From positions 1 to 37,314 of the forward strand of contig NZ_JAGYPE020000059.1 of the NCBI RefSeq assembly GCF_018343545.2: 37,314 nucleotides of DNA, read 5' to 3'. The notes under the pieces are model-generated. The model saw only the letters and a program-made list of their open reading frames with translations, was not told the DNA's origin and ran no database searches. The position numbers were made by a program, and so were the translations under genes. Position 1 is the first letter of the stretch. The number at the start of each line of letters is the position of its first letter. Origin of the DNA: Neobacillus citreus (GTDB lineage: Bacteria; Bacillota; Bacilli; Bacillales; Cytobacillaceae). Positions 7,525-15,535 of the stretch are shown in pieces.

Positions 7525-8718
7525 TTATACCCTAACTTTTGATTCTACGAATTGTTGCATGCGGGATACGGCTTTTTCTAATAAGTCTAGTGATGTTGCA
7601 TAGGATAGACGGATGTTGTCAGGTGTTCCGAATCCTGAACCCGGAATCACAGCTACTTTTGCTTCAACCAGAAGGGCAGATGCAAAGTCGTCGACATTGC
7701 TGTAGCCAGCCATTTCAGCAGCCTTTTTCACATTTGGGTACAGATAGAAAGCACCCTGCGGCTTTACACAAGTGAACCCAGGAATGGCAACCAGCTTATC
7801 ATAGATAATTTCCAATCTTTCTTCGAATGCCTTCCGCATTTCTACAACAGGCTCCTGCGGCCCGTTGTAAGCCGCGATGGCTGCATATTGAGCGGTAGTG
7901 GTCGGGTTAGATGTGCTATGGCTAGCGAGGTTGGTCATTGCTTTAATAAGTTCAGCATTACCAGCAGCATAGCCAATCCTCCAGCCTGTCATCGAATGGG
8001 ACTTGGAAACACCATTAATAATAATTGTTTGTTCTTTAAGCTCCGGCGAAATTTCCGCAATCGAAACATGCTTTACACCGCCGTATACAAGCTTTTCATA
8101 AATCTCATCAGAAACAATCAAGATGTTTTCTGCCAAGCATACCTTACCAATTTCCAAAAGCTCCTCTTCGGAATATAAGACCCCTGTTGGATTGCTTGGA
8201 GAGTTAATGATGACAGCTTTGGTTTTATTGGTAATCGCCTTTTTCAGTTGTTCCGGTGTTATTTTAAAATGGTTTTCTTCCAATCCATCGATATAAACAG
8301 GAACTCCGCCCGCTAACTTAACCTGCTCCGGATAGCTTACCCAATAAGGAGTAGGAATAATAACCTCATCCCCCTCATTTAAAAGAACCTGAAACAGCGT
8401 ATAGAGGACATGTTTTGCACCATTCCCAACAATCACTTCATTTGGCTTATAGGTTAAGCCTTGATCTGTTTCGAACTTTTTAATAATCGCCTTTTTTAAG
8501 GCAGGAAGACCAGCCGAAGGAGTGTACTTGGTTTGTCCCTCATTCATCGATTTTACCGCAGCATCCAAAATGTGCTGAGGGGTATTAAAATCGGGTTCAC
8601 CTGCACCGAGTCCAATTACGTCTTCACCTTGTTCCTTCAATTCTTTTGCTTTCGCAGTAATGGCCAATGTTGTTGAAGGTGTTAAGGACAACACCCGGCT
8701 TGCCAATTCCACTTTCAT
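7525..8718 (-). CDS. aspB: Aspartate aminotransferase AspB (pyridoxal phosphate, class I)
   Basis: A 397-residue class I aminotransferase that interconverts aspartate and 2-oxoglutarate with oxaloacetate and glutamate. The pyridoxal phosphate lysine is K239 in NGVSKSHSMTGWRIGY. Other marks are GAGEPDFNTP (about 38 to 47), the cofactor-contact segment NSPSNPTG (about 172 to 179) and SDEIYEKL. The ATG has AGGAGG 7 bases upstream. It follows ypmB after a short gap, as in B. subtilis, and ends at an intrinsic terminator. Confidence 0.96.
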   Translation of the reverse strand: MKVELASRVLSLTPSTTLAITAKAKELKEQGEDVIGLGAGEPDFNTPQHILDAAVKSMNEGQTKYTPSAGLPALKKAIIKKFETDQGLTYKPNEVIVGNGAKHVLYTLFQVLLNEGDEVIIPTPYWVSYPEQVKLAGGVPVYIDGLEENHFKITPEQLKKAITNKTKAVIINSPSNPTGVLYSEEELLEIGKVCLAENILIVSDEIYEKLVYGGVKHVSIAEISPELKEQTIIINGVSKSHSMTGWRIGYAAGNAELIKAMTNLASHSTSNPTTTAQYAAIAAYNGPQEPVVEMRKAFEERLEIIYDKLVAIPGFTCVKPQGAFYLYPNVKKAAEMAGYSNVDDFASALLVEAKVAVIPGSGFGTPDNIRLSYATSLDLLEKAVSRMQQFVESKVRV

Positions 8719-8741
8719 TATGTTTTCCTCCTGTCTCTACC

Positions 8742-9218
8742 CTATAGATTTTCAATTTCCTTCAGCCACTCGCCAGTTTCGAAATGGAGATAATAATAAT
8801 TTATTAAATTATTATCAGAACGGTAATAAATTTCCCATAAAGGGATGTTTTGTTCCATTCCCAGCCGGACTGAAATGATTTTTTGGGGATTTTTTTCTTT
8901 ATTCAATGTTTGAATTGCTTCCTCTTTTGTAAGGCCGCTCTTGGCCTTTCGGACAATAACCTTTTTGCTCTTTTCGGGAACCCAGACAATAATCTCTTCG
9001 CCCTTGTTATTTTTCCCTTCAATGACATTAACGGTTTCTTGACCATTATAAACATGAAAATCTTCAACGCTTTTTAATGGAACCTTTTTTTCAGCAGCCT
9101 GAACAGCACGTTCTTCAGCGGTAATTAATGGTTCCATTGCACTATGATATACTTTTATCGAAACCCCGATCACCACAGCAAGTAATAAACATGCTCCAAT
9201 TATAATCCACTTTTTCAC
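8742..9218 (-). CDS. ypmB: YpmB/TseB-like membrane-anchored PepSY-type protein (DUF5590)
   Basis: About 158 residues: one N-terminal membrane helix (about 4 to 22) and an extracytoplasmic region resembling the YpmB/TseB domain. Features include AIQTLNKEKNPQKIISVRLGMEQNIPLWEIYY and a final TGEWLKEI strand, typical of PepSY-like folds. B. subtilis YpmB (TseB) affects cell-wall elongation through a penicillin-binding protein. The start is uncertain. GTG at 9218 is 10 bases from the weak ribosome site GAG, whereas TTG at 9224 would be only 4 bases away; the latter adds two residues. It is co-transcribed with aspB from an extended -10 promoter. Confidence 0.85.
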   Translation of the reverse strand: MKKWIIIGACLLLAVVIGVSIKVYHSAMEPLITAEERAVQAAEKKVPLKSVEDFHVYNGQETVNVIEGKNNKGEEIIVWVPEKSKKVIVRKAKSGLTKEEAIQTLNKEKNPQKIISVRLGMEQNIPLWEIYYRSDNNLINYYYLHFETGEWLKEIENL

Positions 9219-9290
9219 TTTCAAATCACTCTTTTATGTACGATATTTTTCCTCCAATTAATTCTTGTTACTTGTTTCCTACCAAATATC

Positions 9291-9299
9291 ATTATAACA
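9291..9299 (-). promoter_or_regulatory. Extended -10 promoter for ypmB-aspB
   Basis: TGTTATAAT on the minus strand is a perfect extended -10. AGGGCA 17 bases upstream is a poor -35. Transcription would start near 9284. The leader carries a strong GGAGG at 9251 to 9255 with no usable start codon behind it. Confidence 0.6.
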
Positions 9300-9356
9300 G
9301 GTAAAAGGAAAAATGCCCTATCTGAAACCAAGGAATCGTAATTTTTCTTTAAGTTT

Positions 9357-10205
9357 TTATTCTTCTTCTGTTGGGATGGTAAAAACCTCGTATTTGGAAT
9401 CCGTGAACTTTAGCGTCACCGTTCCATGCTTTTTTGTAAAATAAACTTCAGACCACGTTTCGTGCAGGCCTTGAAGGATATCACGGTCCGGATGATATTC
9501 CTCCGGTGTAAACAATACAGAAATCTCCGGATTCAAATAGTGGATAAAGTTAGTTGATAAAAAAGAAGCCTTTGCGTAATCCGGAATTTTTAAAACATGG
9601 ACATCTTCAAGGTTTTTTGTCAGTAATGCCTGCTCCGCCCTTTCGCTGCACGACGACATTAAAAAGAGACGGTGATTGAAAAACTTAAGGATAAAATCCA
9701 TCCCTTCGTTTTTTTCATTTCCGACAAATTGGACTTCGGCCGTCAGGTCAGGAAAAAGTGATTCTGCTGTCCCTTCTTTCCATGTTGATACCGCTGCCTG
9801 CTTTTGATCATCAAGTCCAAAGGCTGCCTGGGCTGATATTTTTGGAGTGGTAATCAATTTTTCTATGTTATATTTGTCCATCAGCTTATTTACTTTTTTA
9901 AAAGACAGGCTATTTTCATCTGTAGTAATGATTAAGGTTTGAATACTTTTTACATCATAAAGTTTGAGCCACTCTTCTAATTCCGCTTCCGTGTTTTGCC
10001 CCCCGACATTGACCAGAATATTCTCATTGTTCGGGCCTTGAATTAAAGTAGCCTCGCCAGCGGACAGTCCTATAAAAGTAACGGCCATTTCGTGTTCCTT
10101 TATATTTAAATCTATATTTTCAACCTTACCTGAAATAGCCGTTTCAGCTTGAACTACTGAAACAGCCGGACAAAACAAGGCCAATAGAATGAATAAAATT
10201 CGCAT
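9357..10205 (-). CDS. Secreted ComEC-like metallo-beta-lactamase-fold protein lacking metal ligands
   Basis: A 282-residue exported protein. A Sec signal peptide with a likely cleavage after VVQA (residue 20) precedes a domain that follows the C-terminal metallo-beta-lactamase domain of ComEC competence proteins in order. FIGLSAGEATLIQ matches the FIDVGQGDSILIQ region, and a GG segment follows. The HxHxDH metal motif reads TDENSL (residues 95 to 100). The usual TGD motif reads SSC, and the usual GHHGS reads PDYAK. It is therefore probably a pseudoenzyme. The ATG at 10205 is chosen because AGGAGG lies 7 bases upstream; the ATG at 10223 has none. It follows dinG by 48 bases, likely in the same operon. 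The function is unknown. Confidence 0.75.
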   Translation of the reverse strand: MRILFILLALFCPAVSVVQAETAISGKVENIDLNIKEHEMAVTFIGLSAGEATLIQGPNNENILVNVGGQNTEAELEEWLKLYDVKSIQTLIITTDENSLSFKKVNKLMDKYNIEKLITTPKISAQAAFGLDDQKQAAVSTWKEGTAESLFPDLTAEVQFVGNEKNEGMDFILKFFNHRLFLMSSCSERAEQALLTKNLEDVHVLKIPDYAKASFLSTNFIHYLNPEISVLFTPEEYHPDRDILQGLHETWSEVYFTKKHGTVTLKFTDSKYEVFTIPTEEE

Positions 10206-10253
10206 ACACATTCCTCCTGTCATCTATAGGATGTGTATTTCTTCCAAATTTTA

Positions 10254-13052
10254 TCATAACCAGGATTGAATAATTTTGACTATTTCTTTGGCCGATTCTT
10301 TTTTTATCGTGACTGGCGGAATGGAATTTAAGAAGGCTTTTCCATATTTCGTTGTGATTATCCGCTTGTCAAAAACAATCACAATCCCCCTATCTGTTTC
10401 AGTTCGGATTAACCGGCCAAAGCCTTGTTTAAACCTTAGTACAGCTTCAGGCAGAGAATATTCAAAAAAGGCATTGCCGCCACTTTCCTCAATTATTTGG
10501 CATTTCGCCATTGTTAACGGCTCATCCGGTGAGCTGAAGGGAAGCCGTACTAAACACAGGCATGATAAATCCTCCCCTGGGATATCCACACCCTCCCAAA
10601 AACTGCTCGTTCCTAACAGAATGGCCTTTTCATAGCGCTGGAAATTTCTCGTCAACCTTGTTCTGCTCCCGCTCGTAATCCCTTGGGCAATTAATACATA
10701 GTCATCGAGAAAGCCGCTTTCCTTTATCAATTCGTACGTTTTCTTCAGCATGTCGTACGCAGTAAAAAGAAGCAGCATCCTTCCTTTCGTCGCCTCAGCA
10801 ATCGTGATGATGTGCTCGGTTATAGCAATCACAAATTCATCCAAGGAAACCGAATTGATTTCGGGCAAATCATCAGGAATTATCAGCTGTACCTGTTCCT
10901 TGTAATTAAAAGGAGAGGGGATGATTACCTTTTCCGGATTACTGGAATCAAGGCCGATTTCCTTGAGATAATAGTCAAAGGTATTATTAACAGTTAACGT
11001 TGCAGAAGTAATGACTGCTGCCTTTTTACTAGCGAAAAAATATTTTTCTAAAGCAGCCGCTACACTGGCCGGCTGTGCGATAAAGGTTGTTATATTCTGC
11101 GGTGCACGGACATCGATTTCAATCCATTTAACATCATTGGTGTCCCTTAAAAAGCTGTTTATTACCCTGCCCCTTAATTCCTCTAATTCGATAAGAAACA
11201 CATGGACTTCCTCGATTTTCCCCTCTTGCTTTCTGGTTAACCCATCCTTTTGGGAAATAATCCATTCCACCCTTTTACTAATTGCGGCATGCAAATCCTT
11301 TATTAAAAATGATAGCCTTTCCGCACTATGCACTAAAGCCATTCTTTCTTTAGAACTATCAGCTTTACTAAAAGAGATTTTTGTGCGGTAATATCCATTT
11401 TTGTTATTAATCCTCTTTTTAGCAAATAGAGCAATTAACTTAAAAAATTCATCCATTTCATACGAAAAGTCTATCATCATCTGATTAAGCTCAAATGTAT
11501 GGATAATCGGTTCCATCGTGAAAGGATAAATAGCAAGAATCTTTTCTAGTTCATAAAAAAGCTGTTCTTGTTCGTATAAACCAAATTGACCGGCCAGCAT
11601 TCTTGCAGATAGGTAATCCAAGGAGGTACCAAAGAATTGAACTGCCGCTTTTTCCAAATGATGTCCTTCGTCAATAACGACAAAATCATATTCCGGCAAA
11701 ACAGCGCCGTTCCCTTTAATATCACTTAATAATAGAGAATGATTGGTAATAACAATATCCGAGACTTTAGCCTCTTTTTTTGCTCGCAAATAAAAATCCC
11801 GTTCTTGCCAATCAGGATGTTTTGAAAAAGCGGTTTGCTCATTTTTAATTTTATTCCAAAAAAGGAATCCGCCGCTGGAAAGATTCAGTTCATCCTTATC
11901 ACCGGTTTCTGTCTCGGTTAACCAAACAAGAATCTGCATCTTTGTTAAGGTGGTATCATAGTTATCGTTTTCATCAAGCAGCGACTGATGAAATTTTTCC
12001 AAACAGATATAATGGCTCCTGCCTTTTAAGAGCACAGCCTTTACCGGAAAAGGAATCATTTTTTCCAGAAGTGGCATTTCTTTTCTTAATATTTGCTCCT
12101 GCAGCTGAGTGGTATGTGTACTGACGATGATCGGGCGATTCCTCTGTTTAGCAAAGAAGACAGCTGGCAGCAGATACCCTAACGATTTTCCTACTCCCGT
12201 TCCTGCTTCAATTAACGTATGACGCTCGGATACGAAGGCTTTGTAGACCACATCCATCATCTTAAATTGCCCTGTCCGGTTCTCAAAGGATTTAAGGCCG
12301 CTTTTCATCAGCCTTAATTTCTCTTCTTCAGCTTGAGGATAATGATAAGCCTGAAATTCTGACGATGTTTCCAGCTGAGGCAGCACTTTTTTTATGGCGA
12401 GGTCCCTAAACGCCTCAAAATCCTCATTATGTACAGACTTTTCATCCATGCTGTCAATCATTTCTTCAAGTAGCTGCTCAAGGTCGCTTTTTAATCCGCC
12501 GGATAACGGAAAAAGCCGCTTAAGCGTAATAAAGGGCAGCTGTTGTAAACGCTGGACCAACAGCAGGAAAATTTCCGCAGTCACTTCCGCATCACTGTCG
12601 GCTTGGTGAGGCCGATCGTGCTTGAGGTTTAGCATTTCAGCCAAATCAGTAAGTTTATATCCGTCCGCTGTCGGATATAAAATCCGCGACATTTCCACGG
12701 TATCCAAGACAGACCCGTAAAACCCTTCAAATCCGGCTTGGATTAATTCCTCTTGAAGAAAGGATAAATCAAATAAAACATTATGGGCTACAAAATAAGC
12801 CCCGTCCAGCAAGGAAAAAACCTTCGCAGCAATCTCTGAAAAAACAGGGGCATTCTTCACCATTTCATCATTGATTCCAGTTAACTCTTCTATAAATATC
12901 GGAATGGATTTTTGGGGATTGATCAGTGACGAAAATTTCTCCGTTATTTGTCCATCTTCAATTACAACAGCGGCAAATTGAATAATTTTGTCGCCCTTCT
13001 TCGGAAGATTTCCGGTAGTTTCTAAATCGATTACAACAAATTTATTAGACAT
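10254..13052 (-). CDS. dinG: DinG-family exonuclease/helicase
   Basis: A 932-residue DinG with two parts. The N-terminal DEDDh 3'-5' exonuclease domain (about 1 to 165) has D9 and E11 in VIDLETTG, D95 in HNVLFD, and H149 with D154. The C-terminal superfamily 2 helicase-like region has Walker A A283-GTGVGKS, a DEAH-type box as D461-EGH, and the C-terminal helicase motifs GTSSFWEGVDIPG and QGFGRLIRTETDRG. Length matches B. subtilis DinG (931). I see no four-cysteine iron-sulfur cluster as in E. coli DinG, which fits the bacillus type. Staphylococcal DinG acts mainly as a nuclease, so whether this one unwinds DNA cannot be told from sequence. GGGGTG lies 8 bases before the ATG. Confidence 0.93.
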   Translation of the reverse strand: MSNKFVVIDLETTGNLPKKGDKIIQFAAVVIEDGQITEKFSSLINPQKSIPIFIEELTGINDEMVKNAPVFSEIAAKVFSLLDGAYFVAHNVLFDLSFLQEELIQAGFEGFYGSVLDTVEMSRILYPTADGYKLTDLAEMLNLKHDRPHQADSDAEVTAEIFLLLVQRLQQLPFITLKRLFPLSGGLKSDLEQLLEEMIDSMDEKSVHNEDFEAFRDLAIKKVLPQLETSSEFQAYHYPQAEEEKLRLMKSGLKSFENRTGQFKMMDVVYKAFVSERHTLIEAGTGVGKSLGYLLPAVFFAKQRNRPIIVSTHTTQLQEQILRKEMPLLEKMIPFPVKAVLLKGRSHYICLEKFHQSLLDENDNYDTTLTKMQILVWLTETETGDKDELNLSSGGFLFWNKIKNEQTAFSKHPDWQERDFYLRAKKEAKVSDIVITNHSLLLSDIKGNGAVLPEYDFVVIDEGHHLEKAAVQFFGTSLDYLSARMLAGQFGLYEQEQLFYELEKILAIYPFTMEPIIHTFELNQMMIDFSYEMDEFFKLIALFAKKRINNKNGYYRTKISFSKADSSKERMALVHSAERLSFLIKDLHAAISKRVEWIISQKDGLTRKQEGKIEEVHVFLIELEELRGRVINSFLRDTNDVKWIEIDVRAPQNITTFIAQPASVAAALEKYFFASKKAAVITSATLTVNNTFDYYLKEIGLDSSNPEKVIIPSPFNYKEQVQLIIPDDLPEINSVSLDEFVIAITEHIITIAEATKGRMLLLFTAYDMLKKTYELIKESGFLDDYVLIAQGITSGSRTRLTRNFQRYEKAILLGTSSFWEGVDIPGEDLSCLCLVRLPFSSPDEPLTMAKCQIIEESGGNAFFEYSLPEAVLRFKQGFGRLIRTETDRGIVIVFDKRIITTKYGKAFLNSIPPVTIKKESAKEIVKIIQSWL

Positions 13053-13159
13053 TTACATAACACCCCAAAGCTTCATTCCTTAAACGGTAACATAAAAAAA
13101 TAAAAAATGAAAACAATTAATATATTCGCTATTCATTATAATAAAGTCCCATTGAAAAG

Positions 13160-13184
13160 AAAAATCCCCCTATTGAAAGGGGGA
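13160..13184 (-). terminator. Intrinsic terminator downstream of panD
   Basis: On the minus strand TCCCCCT pairs with AGGGGGA around a six-base loop and is followed by TTTTTC. It starts 8 bases after the panD stop and ends the panBCD operon. Confidence 0.85.
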
Positions 13185-13191
13185 CGTAATC

Positions 13192-13575
13192 TTACATGAT
13201 TGTATGGGCCGGTTCGGCATGAATAAGTTCTTTTATCCGGTTAAGTTCGTCCATAATCGCTACTTTTGGTTTATGGTAAGGGACTTTGTCTTCTGCCACA
13301 AGAGCATAGGAAATGATAATCACAATATCTCCAGGCTGTACGAGGCGGGCGGCTGCCCCATTTAAGCAGACAACACCAGATCCTCTTTCACCCGGGATGA
13401 TATAGGTTTCAAGACGAGCTCCGTTATTGTTATTGACAATTTGCACCTTTTCGTTTGGCACCATGCCAACTGCGTCTAATAAATCTTCATCTATTGTAAT
13501 ACTGCCAACATAGTTTAAATTCGCTTCTGTGACTGTTGCTCGATGGATTTTTCCGTTCATCATGTGGCGAAACAT
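13192..13575 (-). CDS. panD: Aspartate 1-decarboxylase PanD
   Basis: A 127-residue pyruvoyl-dependent enzyme that decarboxylates L-aspartate to beta-alanine for pantothenate. The self-cleavage site G24-S25 (NYVGSITID) generates the pyruvoyl group, and NNNNGARLETYIIPG follows. The sequence is very close to B. subtilis PanD and of equal length. It is the third gene of panBCD, 29 bases after panC, with a terminator just beyond its stop. Confidence 0.97.
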   Translation of the reverse strand: MFRHMMNGKIHRATVTEANLNYVGSITIDEDLLDAVGMVPNEKVQIVNNNNGARLETYIIPGERGSGVVCLNGAAARLVQPGDIVIIISYALVAEDKVPYHKPKVAIMDELNRIKELIHAEPAHTIM

Positions 13576-13604
13576 AAAATGTGGTTCCTCCTCTATTCAA
13601 GTGT

Positions 13605-14453
13605 CTACTCTATATCCAGAATGAGATTATCAATTAAACGAACCTTTGTAAATTTTACAGCAAGCGCTATGATTATCTTACCCTCTAATTTTTCCAGTGG
13701 TTTTAACTGAGGATAGGAATAAATCTCCGCATAGTCGACTACCCCAGACGAATTGCTCATAATCATTTCGTTCATTAAAATGATTAAACTGTTAGGGTTC
13801 CGTTCGCCTTGATCAATTGCCCTTTTTGCTTCCTGCAGGCTTTTATACAAAACAACTGCCTGCTTTCTTTCTTCGGGCAGCAAATTGACATTACGAGAGC
13901 TTTTGGCCAGCCCATCTTCTTCGCGGACAATATCCACCGCCACTACTTCTAGTGGAAAATTGAGGTCGGAAACTAATCCTTCAATGACCGCCACCTGCTG
14001 CGCATCTTTTTTGCCAAAATAAGCCCTTGTCGGCATGACAATATGGAAAAGCTTAGACACAACTGTAGCGACGCCATCAAAATGACCAGGGCGCGATTTC
14101 CCGCATAACACATCGGTCCGAGCCTGGACAATGACTTTCACCGATGGTTCAGTTGGATACATTTCCTTGACTGTTGGGTGGAAAATGTAGTCGACATGTT
14201 CACATTCGGCCAGCGCCCGGTCTCGCTCAAAATCGCGAGGATATGTGGAAAAGTCCTCTGTTGGTCCAAATTGCAATGGGTTGACAAAGATACTTAAGAC
14301 CACAATATCATTTTCCTGTCGGGCCTGCTTTATAAGAGTGAGATGCCCTTCGTGAAGATATCCCATCGTTGGGACAAAGCCAATCGATTTACCCTCACTT
14401 TTTTGTTGTTTTATTTCAGTCTGCATCTCTTTTATGGTTGTAATAACCTTCAT
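13605..14453 (-). CDS. panC: Pantothenate synthetase PanC
   Basis: A 282-residue enzyme that joins pantoate and beta-alanine using ATP, via pantoyl adenylate. The HIGH-like motif is in MGYLHEGHLTL (about residues 30 to 40), and the KMSKS-like loop is in LAKSSRNVNL (about 182 to 191). The adenylate-binding segment is GKKDAQQVAVI. The ATG overlaps the panB stop by 4 bases (ATGA), so translation is coupled. All motifs look intact. Confidence 0.97.
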   Translation of the reverse strand: MKVITTIKEMQTEIKQQKSEGKSIGFVPTMGYLHEGHLTLIKQARQENDIVVLSIFVNPLQFGPTEDFSTYPRDFERDRALAECEHVDYIFHPTVKEMYPTEPSVKVIVQARTDVLCGKSRPGHFDGVATVVSKLFHIVMPTRAYFGKKDAQQVAVIEGLVSDLNFPLEVVAVDIVREEDGLAKSSRNVNLLPEERKQAVVLYKSLQEAKRAIDQGERNPNSLIILMNEMIMSNSSGVVDYAEIYSYPQLKPLEKLEGKIIIALAVKFTKVRLIDNLILDIE

Positions 14454-15286
14454 TCTTTACCTCCATATAAAACGAGCAATTGCTCTTCCTTCATGGTGTA
14501 GCTGTGCTTGTCTTCAGGGAACTGTTTGTTTTTCACATCCTGGGCATACGCTTGAATCGATTCAATCATAAATGGACTTACAGAATGGTACTGTTTGACG
14601 AATTTAGGAACCCGTTCAACACCGTAGCCAAGAATATCATGATAGACAAGCACCTGGCCATCGACATCAATTCCTGCACCGATGCCAATTACCGGAATAG
14701 ACAATGCTTTTGTTACTTGCTCCGCTAACTGCTTTGGAACACATTCCAAGACGAGCGCGAATGCTCCTGCATCTTCACATTTTTTAGCGTCTTCAATTAA
14801 CTTTTTTGCCGCATCTGCATCTTTGCCTTGAACCTTGTAGCCGCCTAATACACCGACTGACTGCGGTGTTAAGCCAAGATGGGCACACACTGGAATTCCC
14901 GCCCGCGTCAGGGCAGCAATATGTTCGATGACTTCATCCGCCCCTTCAAGCTTAACAGCATGTGCTCCGGTTTCCTGAATCAATCTGCCTGCATTCACTA
15001 ATGTATCCCTGACCGATAAATGGTAGGTTAAAAATGGCATGTCCACAACAATGAATGTTTCTTTAGCCCCGCGCTTGACAGCTTTTGTATGGTGGATCAT
15101 GTCATTCAATGTGACAGGGATAGTAGAATCATAACCAAGAACCACCATTCCGAGAGAGTCACCGACGAGAATCATATCTACGCCACCCTGTTCCGCCTGC
15201 TTTGCCGAAGGATAATCATAAGCCGTTAACATTACAATTTTTTCATTCTTTTCTTTCATCTTCAGAAAATCTGTCGTTTGCTTCAT
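14450..15286 (-). CDS. panB: 3-methyl-2-oxobutanoate hydroxymethyltransferase PanB
   Basis: A 278-residue enzyme that transfers a hydroxymethyl group from methylene-tetrahydrofolate to 2-oxoisovalerate, giving ketopantoate. The metal-binding region LVGDSLGMVVLGYDST (about 41 to 56), HLGLTPQSV and the active-site ALVLECVP (about residues 178 to 185) are visible. The ribosome site AGGAGGG lies 8 bases before the ATG. It can pair with CTCTCC just upstream, so its access may be restricted. The gene is preceded by a structured leader with a transcription terminator. Confidence 0.97.
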   Translation of the reverse strand: MKQTTDFLKMKEKNEKIVMLTAYDYPSAKQAEQGGVDMILVGDSLGMVVLGYDSTIPVTLNDMIHHTKAVKRGAKETFIVVDMPFLTYHLSVRDTLVNAGRLIQETGAHAVKLEGADEVIEHIAALTRAGIPVCAHLGLTPQSVGVLGGYKVQGKDADAAKKLIEDAKKCEDAGAFALVLECVPKQLAEQVTKALSIPVIGIGAGIDVDGQVLVYHDILGYGVERVPKFVKQYHSVSPFMIESIQAYAQDVKNKQFPEDKHSYTMKEEQLLVLYGGKE

Positions 15287-15341
15287 CCTTATTCCCTCCT
15301 TAAATTAGGGGAGAGGTGATAAAACAAATAAGAAGCTAAAT

Positions 15342-15372
15342 AAAAAAATCCTTCTGAAGGCAGAAGGATTTT
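15342..15372 (-). terminator. Intrinsic terminator within the panB leader
   Basis: A perfect 12-base-pair stem, AAAATCCTTCTG with its complement, closes a CCTT loop and is followed by more T. It lies between the candidate aptamer region and panB, so it acts as an attenuator rather than an end-of-operon signal. Confidence 0.85.
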
Positions 15373-15485
15373 CGTTACTTTACTTCTTGTTCCATCCCTC
15401 TGTCCCGGTCCGTTTGACGGATCTAGGCAGATACCTTTTAGTTTTATAGACTTCCAAGGTGCAGTTCCTTCGGGATACTGCCCAT
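15342..15485 (-). ncRNA. pan-motif-like structured leader of panBCD (candidate riboswitch/attenuator)
   Basis: From the promoter at 15491, the minus-strand RNA folds into three hairpins. The first is GCAGT/ACTGC with TCC/GGA inside and bulged adenines (15481 to 15461). The second is CCTT/AAGG (15459 to 15434). The third is CTG..TCCGT/ACGGA..CAG (15430 to 15400). They are followed by an intrinsic terminator 55 bases before panB. CAGAGGGAT (15402 to 15394) can instead pair with ATCCTTCTG (15369 to 15361), nine pairs with one G-U. This would break the terminator and the base of hairpin three. The pan RNA motif, an orphan riboswitch candidate, is known upstream of pan genes in Firmicutes and has bulged adenines. 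That identity is probable but untested here. Confidence 0.65.
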
Positions 15486-15490
15486 AAAAA

Positions 15491-15499
15491 ATTATAGCA
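15491..15499 (-). promoter_or_regulatory. Extended -10 promoter for the pan leader
   Basis: TGCTATAAT on the minus strand is a perfect extended -10. A -35 of TGTACG lies 17 bases upstream (three of six). Transcription should start near 15485, 37 bases after the birA stop begins. No terminator separates birA from it. Confidence 0.65.
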
Positions 15500-15535
15500 A
15501 ATATTATCCATTCCGTACAGAATGAAATGTTAGGA

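Noticed and set aside
9357..10223. Lipoprotein signal (ALFC) in the ComEC-like protein
   Set aside because: The residue before the cysteine is phenylalanine, which does not fit a lipobox. A VQA cleavage site follows a few residues later.
10254..13052. Iron-sulfur cluster in DinG
   Set aside because: No group of four suitably spaced cysteines lies between the Walker A and DEGH boxes, in line with the bacillus-type protein.
15443..15484. Thirteen-codon frame (MGSIPKELHLGSL) at the start of the panB leader, a possible leader peptide
   Set aside because: The predicted transcript begins within a base or two of its ATG, so there is no ribosome site, and the sequence is better explained by hairpins one and two.
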